Origin: CAYJAD01 sp964371195
GTDB taxonomy: Bacteria > Desulfobacterota > Desulfovibrionia > Desulfovibrionales > Desulfovibrionaceae
Length of the DNA stretch: 24,040 nucleotides
Reading direction: 5' to 3'
NCBI GenBank assembly: GCA_964371195.1
Contig: CAYJLD010000036.1
Span: 1-24,040, forward strand
Made by a program: the position numbers and the translations under genes. The notes under the pieces are model-generated. The model was given only the letters and a program-made list of their open reading frames with translations, was not told the origin of the DNA and did not search any database. Positions within the stretch are counted from its first letter, which is position 1. Each line of letters opens with the position of its first letter. Positions 15,042-23,266 of this stretch are shown here, piece by piece.

Positions 15042-16676
15042 ATGTCAGTACACCCGCATGCAGGAAAATTACCAACATTTGAAATGCTTTGTAATATTCC
15101 AGAACTTATGTCTTCATATTATACTGAATTTCCATCTCCCAACAATATTGAAGAACGTGTTGCTTTTGGCACTTCAGGGCATAGGGGCACATCATTAAAA
15201 TGTAGCTTTAACGAAGAACACATCTATGCAATTTCGCAGGCTGTTTGTGATTATCGTAAACAAAATAATATTACTGGACCGCTTTTTCTTGGCTTAGACA
15301 CCCATGCCCTTTCTGAAGCTGCATATCGTTCAGCTATAGAAGTACTCGTGGCGAATAAGGTTCAAGTATATATTGCAAAAAATGGAGGATTTACTCCTAC
15401 CCCAGCCATTTCTCATGCAATTTTAACTTGGAATTATAATCATCCAGACAATCTTGCTGATGGTATTGTTATAACACCGTCACACAATCCTCCACAAGAT
15501 GGAGGATTTAAGTATAACCCACCCCATGGTGGGCCTGCAGAAAGCAACATTACAAATATTATTGAAGCACGTGCTAATAATCTTTTAGAACAAGATAATA
15601 AGGATGTGCGACTTATAGCATATAGCTCTGCCCAAAAGTCTTCGCTAGTTTGTGAATTTGACATATTAAACAATTATATTAATGATTTAGAAAGCGTTAT
15701 TGATTTGCAAGCTATTGCTAGCTCTGGACTAAAAATTGGTGTTGACCCTCTTGGCGGAGCAAGTATTGCTTTTTGGGAACCTATTGCTACAAAATATAAG
15801 TTAAATTTAAGCATTGTAAACAAAGAGCATGACCCAACTTTTCGCTTTGTACCTTGCGATAAAGACGGGAAAATTCGCATGGATTGTTCGTCACGCTATG
15901 CCATGAATAGCCTATTAAATATTAAAGATAATTATGATTTAGCCTTTGGTTGTGACCCTGATGCTGATAGACATGGAATTGTTACCCCATCGGGGCTTAT
16001 GAACCCCAATCATTATCTTGCTGCTGTAACTGCATATATATTTAATGCAAGACCCAATTGGAATAAAAATGTTGGTATTGGCAAAACCCTCGTAACTTCG
16101 GCCATGTTAGATAGAGTTGGCACATCACTTGGGCGCAATATAGTTGAAGTTCCGGTAGGTTTTAAATGGTTTGTTCCATATTTACAAGACGGTAGCTGTG
16201 GGATTGGCTGTGAAGAAAGTGCTGGCGCCTCTATACTGCGCAAAGATGGTCGCGCATGGACTACAGATAAAGATGGTATCATGCTCTGCTTGCTCGCTGC
16301 TGAAATGGCTGCAAAGGATTGTGCACCAGATAAAATGTATGCCCAGCTTGTGGAACAACATGGAGAAGCATTTTATGAGCGCCTTGATGCACCTGCTAAT
16401 GAGCATACACGCTCTGCTCTGCTTAATATAAATCAAGAAAAAATAAATATTAAGTGCGCTGGTGATGAACCTATAACTCAAGTTTTAACAACAGCTCCAG
16501 GCAATAATGCAAATATTGGGGGGGTTAAAATTGTAACTGAAAATGGTTGGTTTGCCATTCGTCCATCTGGTACAGAAAATATTTGTAAGGTCTATGCTGA
16601 AAGCTTTAAGCATAAAGAACATTTAGCCTCTTTACAACAAGATGCCATTGCCTTACTTGAAGTGCTTGTAAAATAA
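15042..16676 (+). CDS. pgm: Phosphoglucomutase, alpha-D-glucose-phosphate specific
   Basis: 544 residues, essentially the length of E. coli Pgm. It interconverts glucose-1-phosphate and glucose-6-phosphate in the cytoplasm, supplying glycogen or surface-polysaccharide precursors. Four alpha-D-phosphohexomutase domains are marked by a FGTSGHRG block (42-49) and the catalytic phosphoserine loop TPSHNPPQDGG with S147. The others are the metal-binding loop DPDADRHG (305-312), the sugar-binding GCEESAGAS region, and the phosphate-binding RPSGTENICKVYAES near the C-terminus. No key residue is missing. ATG 15042 follows a TAGGA site. The gene lies after the degP terminator and ends against a convergent gene with a shared terminator. 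Confidence 0.96.
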   Translation: MSVHPHAGKLPTFEMLCNIPELMSSYYTEFPSPNNIEERVAFGTSGHRGTSLKCSFNEEHIYAISQAVCDYRKQNNITGPLFLGLDTHALSEAAYRSAIEVLVANKVQVYIAKNGGFTPTPAISHAILTWNYNHPDNLADGIVITPSHNPPQDGGFKYNPPHGGPAESNITNIIEARANNLLEQDNKDVRLIAYSSAQKSSLVCEFDILNNYINDLESVIDLQAIASSGLKIGVDPLGGASIAFWEPIATKYKLNLSIVNKEHDPTFRFVPCDKDGKIRMDCSSRYAMNSLLNIKDNYDLAFGCDPDADRHGIVTPSGLMNPNHYLAAVTAYIFNARPNWNKNVGIGKTLVTSAMLDRVGTSLGRNIVEVPVGFKWFVPYLQDGSCGIGCEESAGASILRKDGRAWTTDKDGIMLCLLAAEMAAKDCAPDKMYAQLVEQHGEAFYERLDAPANEHTRSALLNINQEKINIKCAGDEPITQVLTTAPGNNANIGGVKIVTENGWFAIRPSGTENICKVYAESFKHKEHLASLQQDAIALLEVLVK

Positions 16677-16748
16677 TTTTCTATAAGAAAAATTTTGTTA
16701 GTCAAAACATAAAAAACTGTGAATTATATATCACAAAATTAATGCCTC

Positions 16749-16784
16749 AACAGCGGTTAAGTGTTAAACTTGCCGCTGTTTTTT
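16749..16784 (+). terminator. Rho-independent terminator of pgm, inside the end of the convergent gene
   Basis: AACAGCGG (16749-16756) pairs perfectly with CCGCTGTT (16773-16780) across a 16-base loop, and is followed by TTTT. It acts on the plus strand, 72 bases after the pgm stop. Its right arm and T-run lie inside the minus-strand membrane-protein gene, where they encode part of the final KKQRQV. Confidence 0.8.
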
Positions 16785-18269
16785 GTTGAGCAATATTATT
16801 ATGTGAGTTGTAAAAAGTCCAAGAATAATACCTATATGCGTAGAGTAAAATGCTCCAGTAATATGAAAATGATAGCCAGCCATACTGGATACCAAGTTTA
16901 AACCTAAATTATAAATTAAAAAGCATAGACCTACAAACAGCATGGCTACCATGGTATTGTATAGTTTACTCCTTAACTTAAAGTAAGCAAAAGCTAGAAA
17001 TACATTAAATACCAAAAAGATATGAAAAATTTTAATACGAGCCTCTTTTATTATTCCTAATCCATCTATCCATAGAGATGGGGTCAGCATGGTGCTTGTA
17101 AATAGGCGTAAATAAAAATAAACCTTATGCACTAAGAAGTCATAAATTGATGTCATGGGTCTTGATTGCCATTTTTCATAAATATCTGGGTAGATTGTAT
17201 GCATAAAATTTTTATCGGAACGAGAACTTATAATATCTAAAGTTTCTGGTCCATATATGGCAATCATTTGTCTTATCTCAATGTATGAAATAATAAAAAG
17301 TGGAATAGTACTAACAAGGATTAAAGCTAAGGTTCGCAAAATACTAAAACTTAACTGCTTGACCCAACTATCTGACTTATTGAGATATATATTATATAAT
17401 TCCATAAAAAACACTGTGGCAATGGCAGGGGCCCAATTATATAACATATAATAAAGCGAACCAAATATATTTTGCACTGCGCTTAATAGCGTAAAGCATA
17501 AAACAAAAAGACTAAAATTTTTAAAATTTAACTTTTGCATTAATCTTGGATAAAAATAAATCACAAAGGCCAAATTAAAAAAAGGCATCATCACAGTTTT
17601 AAATAGGCTCCCAGCCACAAAGAATAAGCTTGGGTTAAGCGCAAAGACCACTGCAAAAGACCAAGCATAATACGCGCCTAATACTTTATATAGAGCTATA
17701 AAGAAACAAAGCATGCTAAATAGTTGAATATATGCTAAGATATAGCGAAATTTAGTGATGATTTTTGCTACTTCTTGTTCTTGTTCAACGGTTGTAATAT
17801 GTCGTAATTCTAATGGAATAAAGGCATATAGAATTTCTGTAATATTATTCCAAGTGGATGGATACAAGGATTTATAGTCAAATTTATCGCTACTTGATAA
17901 ATTTTTCTTAGAGCCACCTTCATTATCACCAGCCTCATTATAGCCCATTTCATTTAAATGTTTTCCCGTTTTAAGAGCTCTATATAACGGCATTAATAAA
18001 TGGTTATCACTATAATATACCATCCTTGAGGTATAAAAATCTCTCTCCTTAATTAAGAATTCCCCATGCATAAGAAATTCATTAAGAGGATTTGAGTATG
18101 GGACACTTAAAGACTCTGCAGGCAAGTATTGTTTTTGATTGGAAATTTTTAAAGCTGTAGGGAAAGCTCGTAATAGAATGATATTACAAAGAATACAAAA
18201 GATAAATACGCTCAAAAAAAATGATGATTTGTTTATCTTTTCGTTGGAGCAAATATTATCTTTTAACAC
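16764..18269 (-). CDS. Unrecognised polytopic inner-membrane protein
   Basis: 501 residues starting at GTG 18269. No good ribosome site is seen, and the frame is open about 20 codons further upstream without a normal start. One membrane span (about 15-35) is followed by a large soluble segment (about 36-172) rich in aromatic and charged residues. About nine further spans follow (approximately 176-197, 201-222, 224-242, 250-273, 276-294, 310-332, 413-431, 438-460, 470-493), with a second soluble loop at about 333-410. The layout of one span, a large periplasmic loop, then many spans resembles GT-C glycosyltransferases and polymer ligases. I cannot find a decisive motif. It lies downstream of PEP synthase on the same strand, behind a strong hairpin. 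Function not assigned. Confidence 0.75.
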   Translation of the reverse strand: MLKDNICSNEKINKSSFFLSVFIFCILCNIILLRAFPTALKISNQKQYLPAESLSVPYSNPLNEFLMHGEFLIKERDFYTSRMVYYSDNHLLMPLYRALKTGKHLNEMGYNEAGDNEGGSKKNLSSSDKFDYKSLYPSTWNNITEILYAFIPLELRHITTVEQEQEVAKIITKFRYILAYIQLFSMLCFFIALYKVLGAYYAWSFAVVFALNPSLFFVAGSLFKTVMMPFFNLAFVIYFYPRLMQKLNFKNFSLFVLCFTLLSAVQNIFGSLYYMLYNWAPAIATVFFMELYNIYLNKSDSWVKQLSFSILRTLALILVSTIPLFIISYIEIRQMIAIYGPETLDIISSRSDKNFMHTIYPDIYEKWQSRPMTSIYDFLVHKVYFYLRLFTSTMLTPSLWIDGLGIIKEARIKIFHIFLVFNVFLAFAYFKLRSKLYNTMVAMLFVGLCFLIYNLGLNLVSSMAGYHFHITGAFYSTHIGIILGLFTTHIIILLNKKQRQV

Positions 18270-18308
18270 TAAGATTGCCGCTATTAAAGTTTTTAAGAAA
18301 GGGAGGTC

Positions 18309-18351
18309 TCTGGGGGAGTAACCCTTTGTTCACAAAGGATTTTCCCCCAGA
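18309..18351 (-). terminator. Two-tier hairpin between PEP synthase and the membrane-protein gene
   Basis: TCTGGGGGA (18309-18317) pairs with TCCCCCAGA (18343-18351), and within it CCTTTG (18323-18328) pairs with CAAAGG (18333-18338) around a TTCA loop. It is a very stable structure 48 bases past the PEP synthase stop. On the minus strand it is followed by GACCTCCCTTTCTT rather than a clean T-run. It may therefore be an imperfect terminator, an attenuator or an mRNA 3'-end stabiliser. Confidence 0.6.
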
Positions 18352-18398
18352 ATATTTTATTAAATTAAAAGTCTTATAAGGACTTACCAACTACATTA

Positions 18399-21300
18399 CT
18401 ACCAAACTTGCTTACGGTACGCTTCAAGCGCTTTCATTTGTTCAGCAAAGTCTTTAAATCCAGCCTGATCAAGGGCATCGTTTACAGTGCCATTCCAATC
18501 CCAAGTAGCATAAATAGTTGGCTTATGATACTTACTACGGAATCGTTCTAGCTCATCGCGATAGAAGTTTTCCTTTGGTGTATCAAGATGTTCTCTTAGC
18601 TTTTCATGACGGCGTTGTAATTCACCTTCATACCATTCGCTTATTTCTTCTGGTTGAGTATATTTTTTTAGAATATGTCCATAACCTTCTTTTTCCATAA
18701 GTGTCTCAAGCTTATGATGATGCTGCTTGATAAGCCAAGCACCAAGTTGGTCAGTGGTAATATTTTCCTCTTCAATAGCTGCAATATCTTTAACCGTTTG
18801 ATAATAAGTATCCGGCACAACCGAAGCAGATGCAATACCTGCAATGGCTACAAGACCACGAAGTATAATACTATTAGACACGCCTTGTCCGCAAAAGCCC
18901 ACCTTTTTACCATATTTTTGGCCAGTAAAAATTGTTACCAAAATGGCCCAAATAACAGCTGGATCTTCTTCATCATAAATATGCCCAAGACTTGCATTAT
19001 CTCTGTCAGTAGCAAGAACCATTTGAGTCATATCATTGGAGCCAATGGAAAATCCATCAACTTCCATAATAAATTCTTTAGCTAAGATAGCATTGGAAGG
19101 AATTTCTGACATAAGAATAATTTTTAAGCCATCAGTTCCTGAACGTAACTTATGCACATGCTCCAAATAACGGCGCATAGAACGGGCTTCTTCTAAGGTA
19201 CGTACAAAAGGTAACATCATTTGTAAATTAGTACCGCCATATACTCCGCGGGCTAACTTAAATGCTTCAATTTCCCAGTCATGAATATTTCTTGAAACAC
19301 CGCGATAACCAAGCATGGGGTTATCTTCAATGGCTTCAAATAAATTACCGCCAAGTAAGTTACGATATTCATTACTCTTAAAGTCGGTTGTACGATAAAC
19401 AATGGTTCGACCATAAAAAGCCATGGCAAAAAGAGCGAGGTTTTGAGCTAAGGTTTGCACATAATGTTCCTTACCAGTACGGAATCCGCGCGACTTAATA
19501 AGTGCACGCATTTTATCAATAAGGTTATGCAATTCATCCATTTCTTTTTTAAGCCCGATACGCAAGCCAACTTCTTCGCGAAGTTTTTTAATATTTTCAA
19601 GAACTTTCACAACAAGCGGTAAGTCTTTTACCTTTTCTGTGTAACTTTCTATAGCATGTTCAATTTCAGCACGACGCTTAATATCTTCTGAATCCATGGG
19701 TGATAATAAAGCTAATTCATCATCAAAGCCCATAATGATACGTACATGTTCGCTTAAATCAGCACTGGTTTTAATGATATCAATGCGCCTTGTAGCCATT
19801 TCTAAATGTTCATCTAGTTTATGGTCTAAGTCGCGTATTTTACGATGTGTAAATAAAACTTGCTCAGGTTCAGCACCATCATCTTGAGCATTTAGGTCTT
19901 CAATTTGCTTAGTAAGTCCTGTTATTTCACCAACATATTCACGAATTTTCAAGTCAGAAACCACAAGCCCTGCAGCAATTTGTTCACGTATTACTTTAGA
20001 TAAGCGTGATTCCATCTCTTTAATGCTTTTTTGAACTTCACCTTCAAGTGTTCCATTATCAAACGCTTCTAATGCTGCGGGATGTATACTGATGTTGCCA
20101 AGCATAAACTCAGCACGTAATAGACCAACCTCAAAAGCGTCTAAATCACGTAAGCGTGATAAAAATAGCGATTGCCCAACATCAGCAAGCACAAGGCCAA
20201 CTTTTGTTTTGGTTGGGGGTAGCAAGGATATATCCATCTCGCCGCCCACTTCATGCAATGGTAATAAACCACGATAAACTCGACCAGTTGTACCATCAAC
20301 AGTCACTTCTGTACCATCAAGAGCACGTATTTTATCAAGACGTTGAATACCAATAACAGCTGCAATACCAAGTTCACGTGAGGTAATGGCAGCGTGGCTT
20401 GTGTCACCACCAACGTCTGCTAAAATTGCAGAAGCTACACGCATACCAGGAACCATGTCTGGGTCTGTGCGCTCAGCAGCCAAGATATCGCCTTGAGAAA
20501 TTTTATTTAATTCAAGAGCTGAGCGTAAATATTTAACTGTGCCCTGCCCAGCTCCGCGCGATGCACCATTGCCCTCTAGGATAAGTTCTGCCTCTGCTGC
20601 GGCCTTGGCATCAACTTCATGACGACGCATAAAGATTGTATGAGGATGATTTTCCAGCTCTTCATTCCAGCGTGTTTCAGGACGTGCTTGCACAAACCAT
20701 AATTTATCTTTGGAATCTATACAAAATTCTGTATCCATAATCATGCCATCATAAGCAGCACTAACCGCACGCACACCCTTAGCTACTTGTTCAGCCTGAC
20801 TAAGTGAAAGAGCCCAACGTAAAGCTTCCATTTCTGGAACTTCAACTTCTTTTGTTCCGCCCTTTTCATCATAGATAATTTTCATATCCTTGCAGCCCAT
20901 TTGGCGAATTACTACCTCTGAGCCATCATCACGTTGAAATACATATAGCTTGTCCGGTGTAACCTTACCACCAACAACAGCCTCACCAAGACCATAACTA
21001 GCATCAATACTAACTAATTCTTTGCGCGCAGTGCCACGACAACCAGTGGCAGTATCAGCAGAAAAAGCTGTACCTGAAACCACAGGGTTAATCATTTGCA
21101 TCATACACACAGATAAAGAGGTATGCTCAATGGCCCATTCTTTCTTAGCATTTTCAGCAATACTTTGATCGCCCACTTCTTCGGCTTTAGCAAGAGCGTC
21201 AAGAATAGCTTCACGGCGATAAGTCATGGAACGTAAGTTATATGCTGAGGCACAATCCCAAAGATATGCAACAGATACTTTTTCATCACCCACCATATTT

Positions 21301-21968
21301 AAATAGGTATCTTGCAGACCAGCGAATGCATTATTGCGTGAATCTTCTCCAGCAGCGGAAGATCGTACTGCCACAGGTACAATATCCCCATCATTATCAT
21401 TACAAATATCTGCATAGGCAGACTTAACAGCTTCACTAACTTTTTGAGGCAATTCTACAGACAATATAGCAGCTTGCACTAAAACAGAGCGTTTACGTAA
21501 TTGGTCAATACCTTCAGGCGAGGTGGCAAATCCATCTACAACATTATTAATGAATGTGCGTAAAGGAATGCGCACATCCTTTAAGCCTTCGCTTGCTTCA
21601 CGAACCATACGACCAAGGCTGCGTACAAATTTTTGCAAAAATTCTGGGTCTTGGTTGATTTCAGTATCTTCCCAGTCAATACGCTTATATTCTTTATCAA
21701 CTACATTACGAATAACCGAGGCAATAACACTAGTTTCGTCAAGTAGCATATGAAAAGCAATGGAAGATATGGCCCTAAAGTGTGGGGCTTGAATACCTTG
21801 TATTTCAGATATTAAGGCAGTATTATAGTTTTTACCACCAACTAAAAGTTCTGCACTTTCACCTATTATAACTATGTCAGCTCCCGTAAGAATAAGCTTA
21901 GAAGTTAAATCAACCTTATCTTTTTTTGCATTAGCTTGAGCCTTGGTTGCTGGCTGCTTCTTAGTCAT
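18399..21968 (-). CDS. ppsA: Phosphoenolpyruvate synthase-like enzyme, large form
   Basis: 1189 residues, far longer than E. coli PpsA (792). It should convert pyruvate plus ATP to PEP, AMP and phosphate for gluconeogenesis. An N-terminal ATP-binding PEP/pyruvate-binding domain (about 170-450) contains AVRSSAAGEDS and SYGLGEAVVGG. The swivelling phosphohistidine domain (about 465-570) has GGDTSHAAITSRELG with catalytic H525. The TIM-barrel PEP-binding domain begins near 595 and includes GLLRAEFML, NPMLGYRG, EIPSNA, SIGSNDMTQ and the catalytic cysteine C1026 in FCGQG. A largely helical, charged insertion (about 640-840) interrupts the barrel, and about 130 extra residues follow it. A dual PpsA/PPDK activity cannot be excluded. 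Start ATG 21968 has a strong GGAGGA site. The neighbouring gene for pyruvate carboxylase uses the same substrate. Confidence 0.9.
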   Translation of the reverse strand: MTKKQPATKAQANAKKDKVDLTSKLILTGADIVIIGESAELLVGGKNYNTALISEIQGIQAPHFRAISSIAFHMLLDETSVIASVIRNVVDKEYKRIDWEDTEINQDPEFLQKFVRSLGRMVREASEGLKDVRIPLRTFINNVVDGFATSPEGIDQLRKRSVLVQAAILSVELPQKVSEAVKSAYADICNDNDGDIVPVAVRSSAAGEDSRNNAFAGLQDTYLNMVGDEKVSVAYLWDCASAYNLRSMTYRREAILDALAKAEEVGDQSIAENAKKEWAIEHTSLSVCMMQMINPVVSGTAFSADTATGCRGTARKELVSIDASYGLGEAVVGGKVTPDKLYVFQRDDGSEVVIRQMGCKDMKIIYDEKGGTKEVEVPEMEALRWALSLSQAEQVAKGVRAVSAAYDGMIMDTEFCIDSKDKLWFVQARPETRWNEELENHPHTIFMRRHEVDAKAAAEAELILEGNGASRGAGQGTVKYLRSALELNKISQGDILAAERTDPDMVPGMRVASAILADVGGDTSHAAITSRELGIAAVIGIQRLDKIRALDGTEVTVDGTTGRVYRGLLPLHEVGGEMDISLLPPTKTKVGLVLADVGQSLFLSRLRDLDAFEVGLLRAEFMLGNISIHPAALEAFDNGTLEGEVQKSIKEMESRLSKVIREQIAAGLVVSDLKIREYVGEITGLTKQIEDLNAQDDGAEPEQVLFTHRKIRDLDHKLDEHLEMATRRIDIIKTSADLSEHVRIIMGFDDELALLSPMDSEDIKRRAEIEHAIESYTEKVKDLPLVVKVLENIKKLREEVGLRIGLKKEMDELHNLIDKMRALIKSRGFRTGKEHYVQTLAQNLALFAMAFYGRTIVYRTTDFKSNEYRNLLGGNLFEAIEDNPMLGYRGVSRNIHDWEIEAFKLARGVYGGTNLQMMLPFVRTLEEARSMRRYLEHVHKLRSGTDGLKIILMSEIPSNAILAKEFIMEVDGFSIGSNDMTQMVLATDRDNASLGHIYDEEDPAVIWAILVTIFTGQKYGKKVGFCGQGVSNSIILRGLVAIAGIASASVVPDTYYQTVKDIAAIEEENITTDQLGAWLIKQHHHKLETLMEKEGYGHILKKYTQPEEISEWYEGELQRRHEKLREHLDTPKENFYRDELERFRSKYHKPTIYATWDWNGTVNDALDQAGFKDFAEQMKALEAYRKQVW

Positions 21969-22020
21969 TGCTTTCCTCCATAAGAGTGAGATACTACAAA
22001 ATAGCGTAGTTAGAAAATTT

Positions 22021-22048
22021 TATTTACCTAGCTTGTTTTTAATATCAA
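22021..22048 (-). promoter_or_regulatory. Candidate promoter of the PEP synthase gene
   Basis: On the minus strand TTGATA (22048-22043) and TAAATA (22026-22021) are separated by 16 bases, predicting a start near 22014 and a leader of about 45 bases. A small ACTAC...GTAGT dyad lies downstream in the leader. The match is by eye in AT-rich DNA. The rest of the 159-base gap shows no gene. Confidence 0.35.
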
Positions 22049-22127
22049 AAAAGATATATTTTGTCTAGTAAATTATACAATAATTACCACATAAAACATA
22101 TTGAATTAAATGATTTTTTACAAATAA

Positions 22128-23240
22128 CTATGATAGAAAACTGTATACTTTACGCGATAGCCTAAGGCAAATTGGATCCATAACTTTAGCAAAGATAATA
22201 GTTGCTAAAGATAGTGGAATAATTGATAGAATAAACGTTAGCCATAGTGCTAAATCATATCCAAGCCATGCGTGAAGTTTTAGAAAAAGCCAACTTGATA
22301 TGGATAGCATGATCAATCCATGGGTTACAATTATTGAAAAACCATATTTTCCACAACTAAGAAGAAAAGGGGTTTGTAGTATTTTTTGTAAAAAGTCTAA
22401 GTAAAATACGCTCAATGTCACACAAATTGCAGCACAATTTTTGATAATATCTTGCCAAATAAAGTCTTGAGTAAACCCATCAACACCCATACCTAGTGTA
22501 ATACCAACAAATAATAAAACTAAACCCATGCTATTGCGAAACTTTGTACTAGAAGGATTTTTAAATTCATTACTTACAATACTTGCAATCATTACCCCAC
22601 CCACAAAAACCATAGCCCAAGGTAATACAAAGCAAGATATTAAAAATAAAATTGAAAAAATATACATATGCCTTTTGATGGAGGCAAAAAGCAAAATGCT
22701 AGCATATGCAATATAGGAACCTAGAAAAATGATATGCATACACCAAAGCACAGCAACATATCCACCATCACCTTGCACAAAAGATCTAAAAAGTCCTGAC
22801 ACAAAAGCATCAGGCCAAGAAAAGTTACCCATCATCAGAGCAGATATCCACTGAATATTAAGTAATTGTCCAACTTCTTGATTAAAATATGCACCACTAA
22901 GATACATAAAATAAGAAAGGATTGTTATTATAATTGTATATGGTACAAAGCGAAAATAACGTACAATAGCTTGCCTTTTAATCCATTCTACATCTTGCTT
23001 ATTAAAAAAGTGCCATGCAGGCAAAAATGCTACAATGGTAAAAAATATCTGCAATATAAAGGTACTATTGATTACAGCAGATAAAGGAAAATTGGCCCAA
23101 AAATAGTTCAGCTTTTGAGCCTCTTCAATACCAGATTGCCAGCCAACAAAACCTCTACCTACATAACCCATTAAGTAATGTAAAAAAACAACAAGTAGGG
23201 CGCACAAACCTTTAAGGCCGTCAATATATTTTATGTGCAT
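22128..23240 (-). CDS. Acyltransferase-3 family membrane protein
   Basis: 370 residues with about ten membrane spans. The N-terminus YIDGLKGLCALLVVFLHYLMG (5-25) is the family signature, with the histidine of the FLHY motif at residue 21 corresponding to the conserved essential His. A basic region RQAIVRYFRFVPY (about 89-101) corresponds to the conserved R.xR.xP-type motif. Such enzymes O-acylate sugars of lipopolysaccharide, capsule or peptidoglycan-linked polymers at the inner membrane. Substrate and acyl group cannot be read from the sequence. ATG 23240 has only a weak GGA site and lies 26 bases after the carboxylase stop. The gene sits between the two pyruvate-consuming enzymes on the same strand. 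A perfect DnaA-box sequence happens to lie directly upstream. Confidence 0.88.
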   Translation of the reverse strand: MHIKYIDGLKGLCALLVVFLHYLMGYVGRGFVGWQSGIEEAQKLNYFWANFPLSAVINSTFILQIFFTIVAFLPAWHFFNKQDVEWIKRQAIVRYFRFVPYTIIITILSYFMYLSGAYFNQEVGQLLNIQWISALMMGNFSWPDAFVSGLFRSFVQGDGGYVAVLWCMHIIFLGSYIAYASILLFASIKRHMYIFSILFLISCFVLPWAMVFVGGVMIASIVSNEFKNPSSTKFRNSMGLVLLFVGITLGMGVDGFTQDFIWQDIIKNCAAICVTLSVFYLDFLQKILQTPFLLSCGKYGFSIIVTHGLIMLSISSWLFLKLHAWLGYDLALWLTFILSIIPLSLATIIFAKVMDPICLRLSRKVYSFLS

Positions 23241-23266
23241 TTATCCACAGCTCACTAGATATTGTA

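Noticed and set aside
18475..18503. A complete HAD phosphatase domain fused to PEP synthase
   Set aside because: Only the first motif is seen and the protein ends about 25 residues later, so no such domain can be present.
23241..23249. Perfect DnaA-box sequence TTATCCACA upstream of the acyltransferase
   Set aside because: A single box with no cluster, no AT-rich unwinding element and no dnaA/dnaN or gidA neighbours; not an origin. One match can occur by chance.
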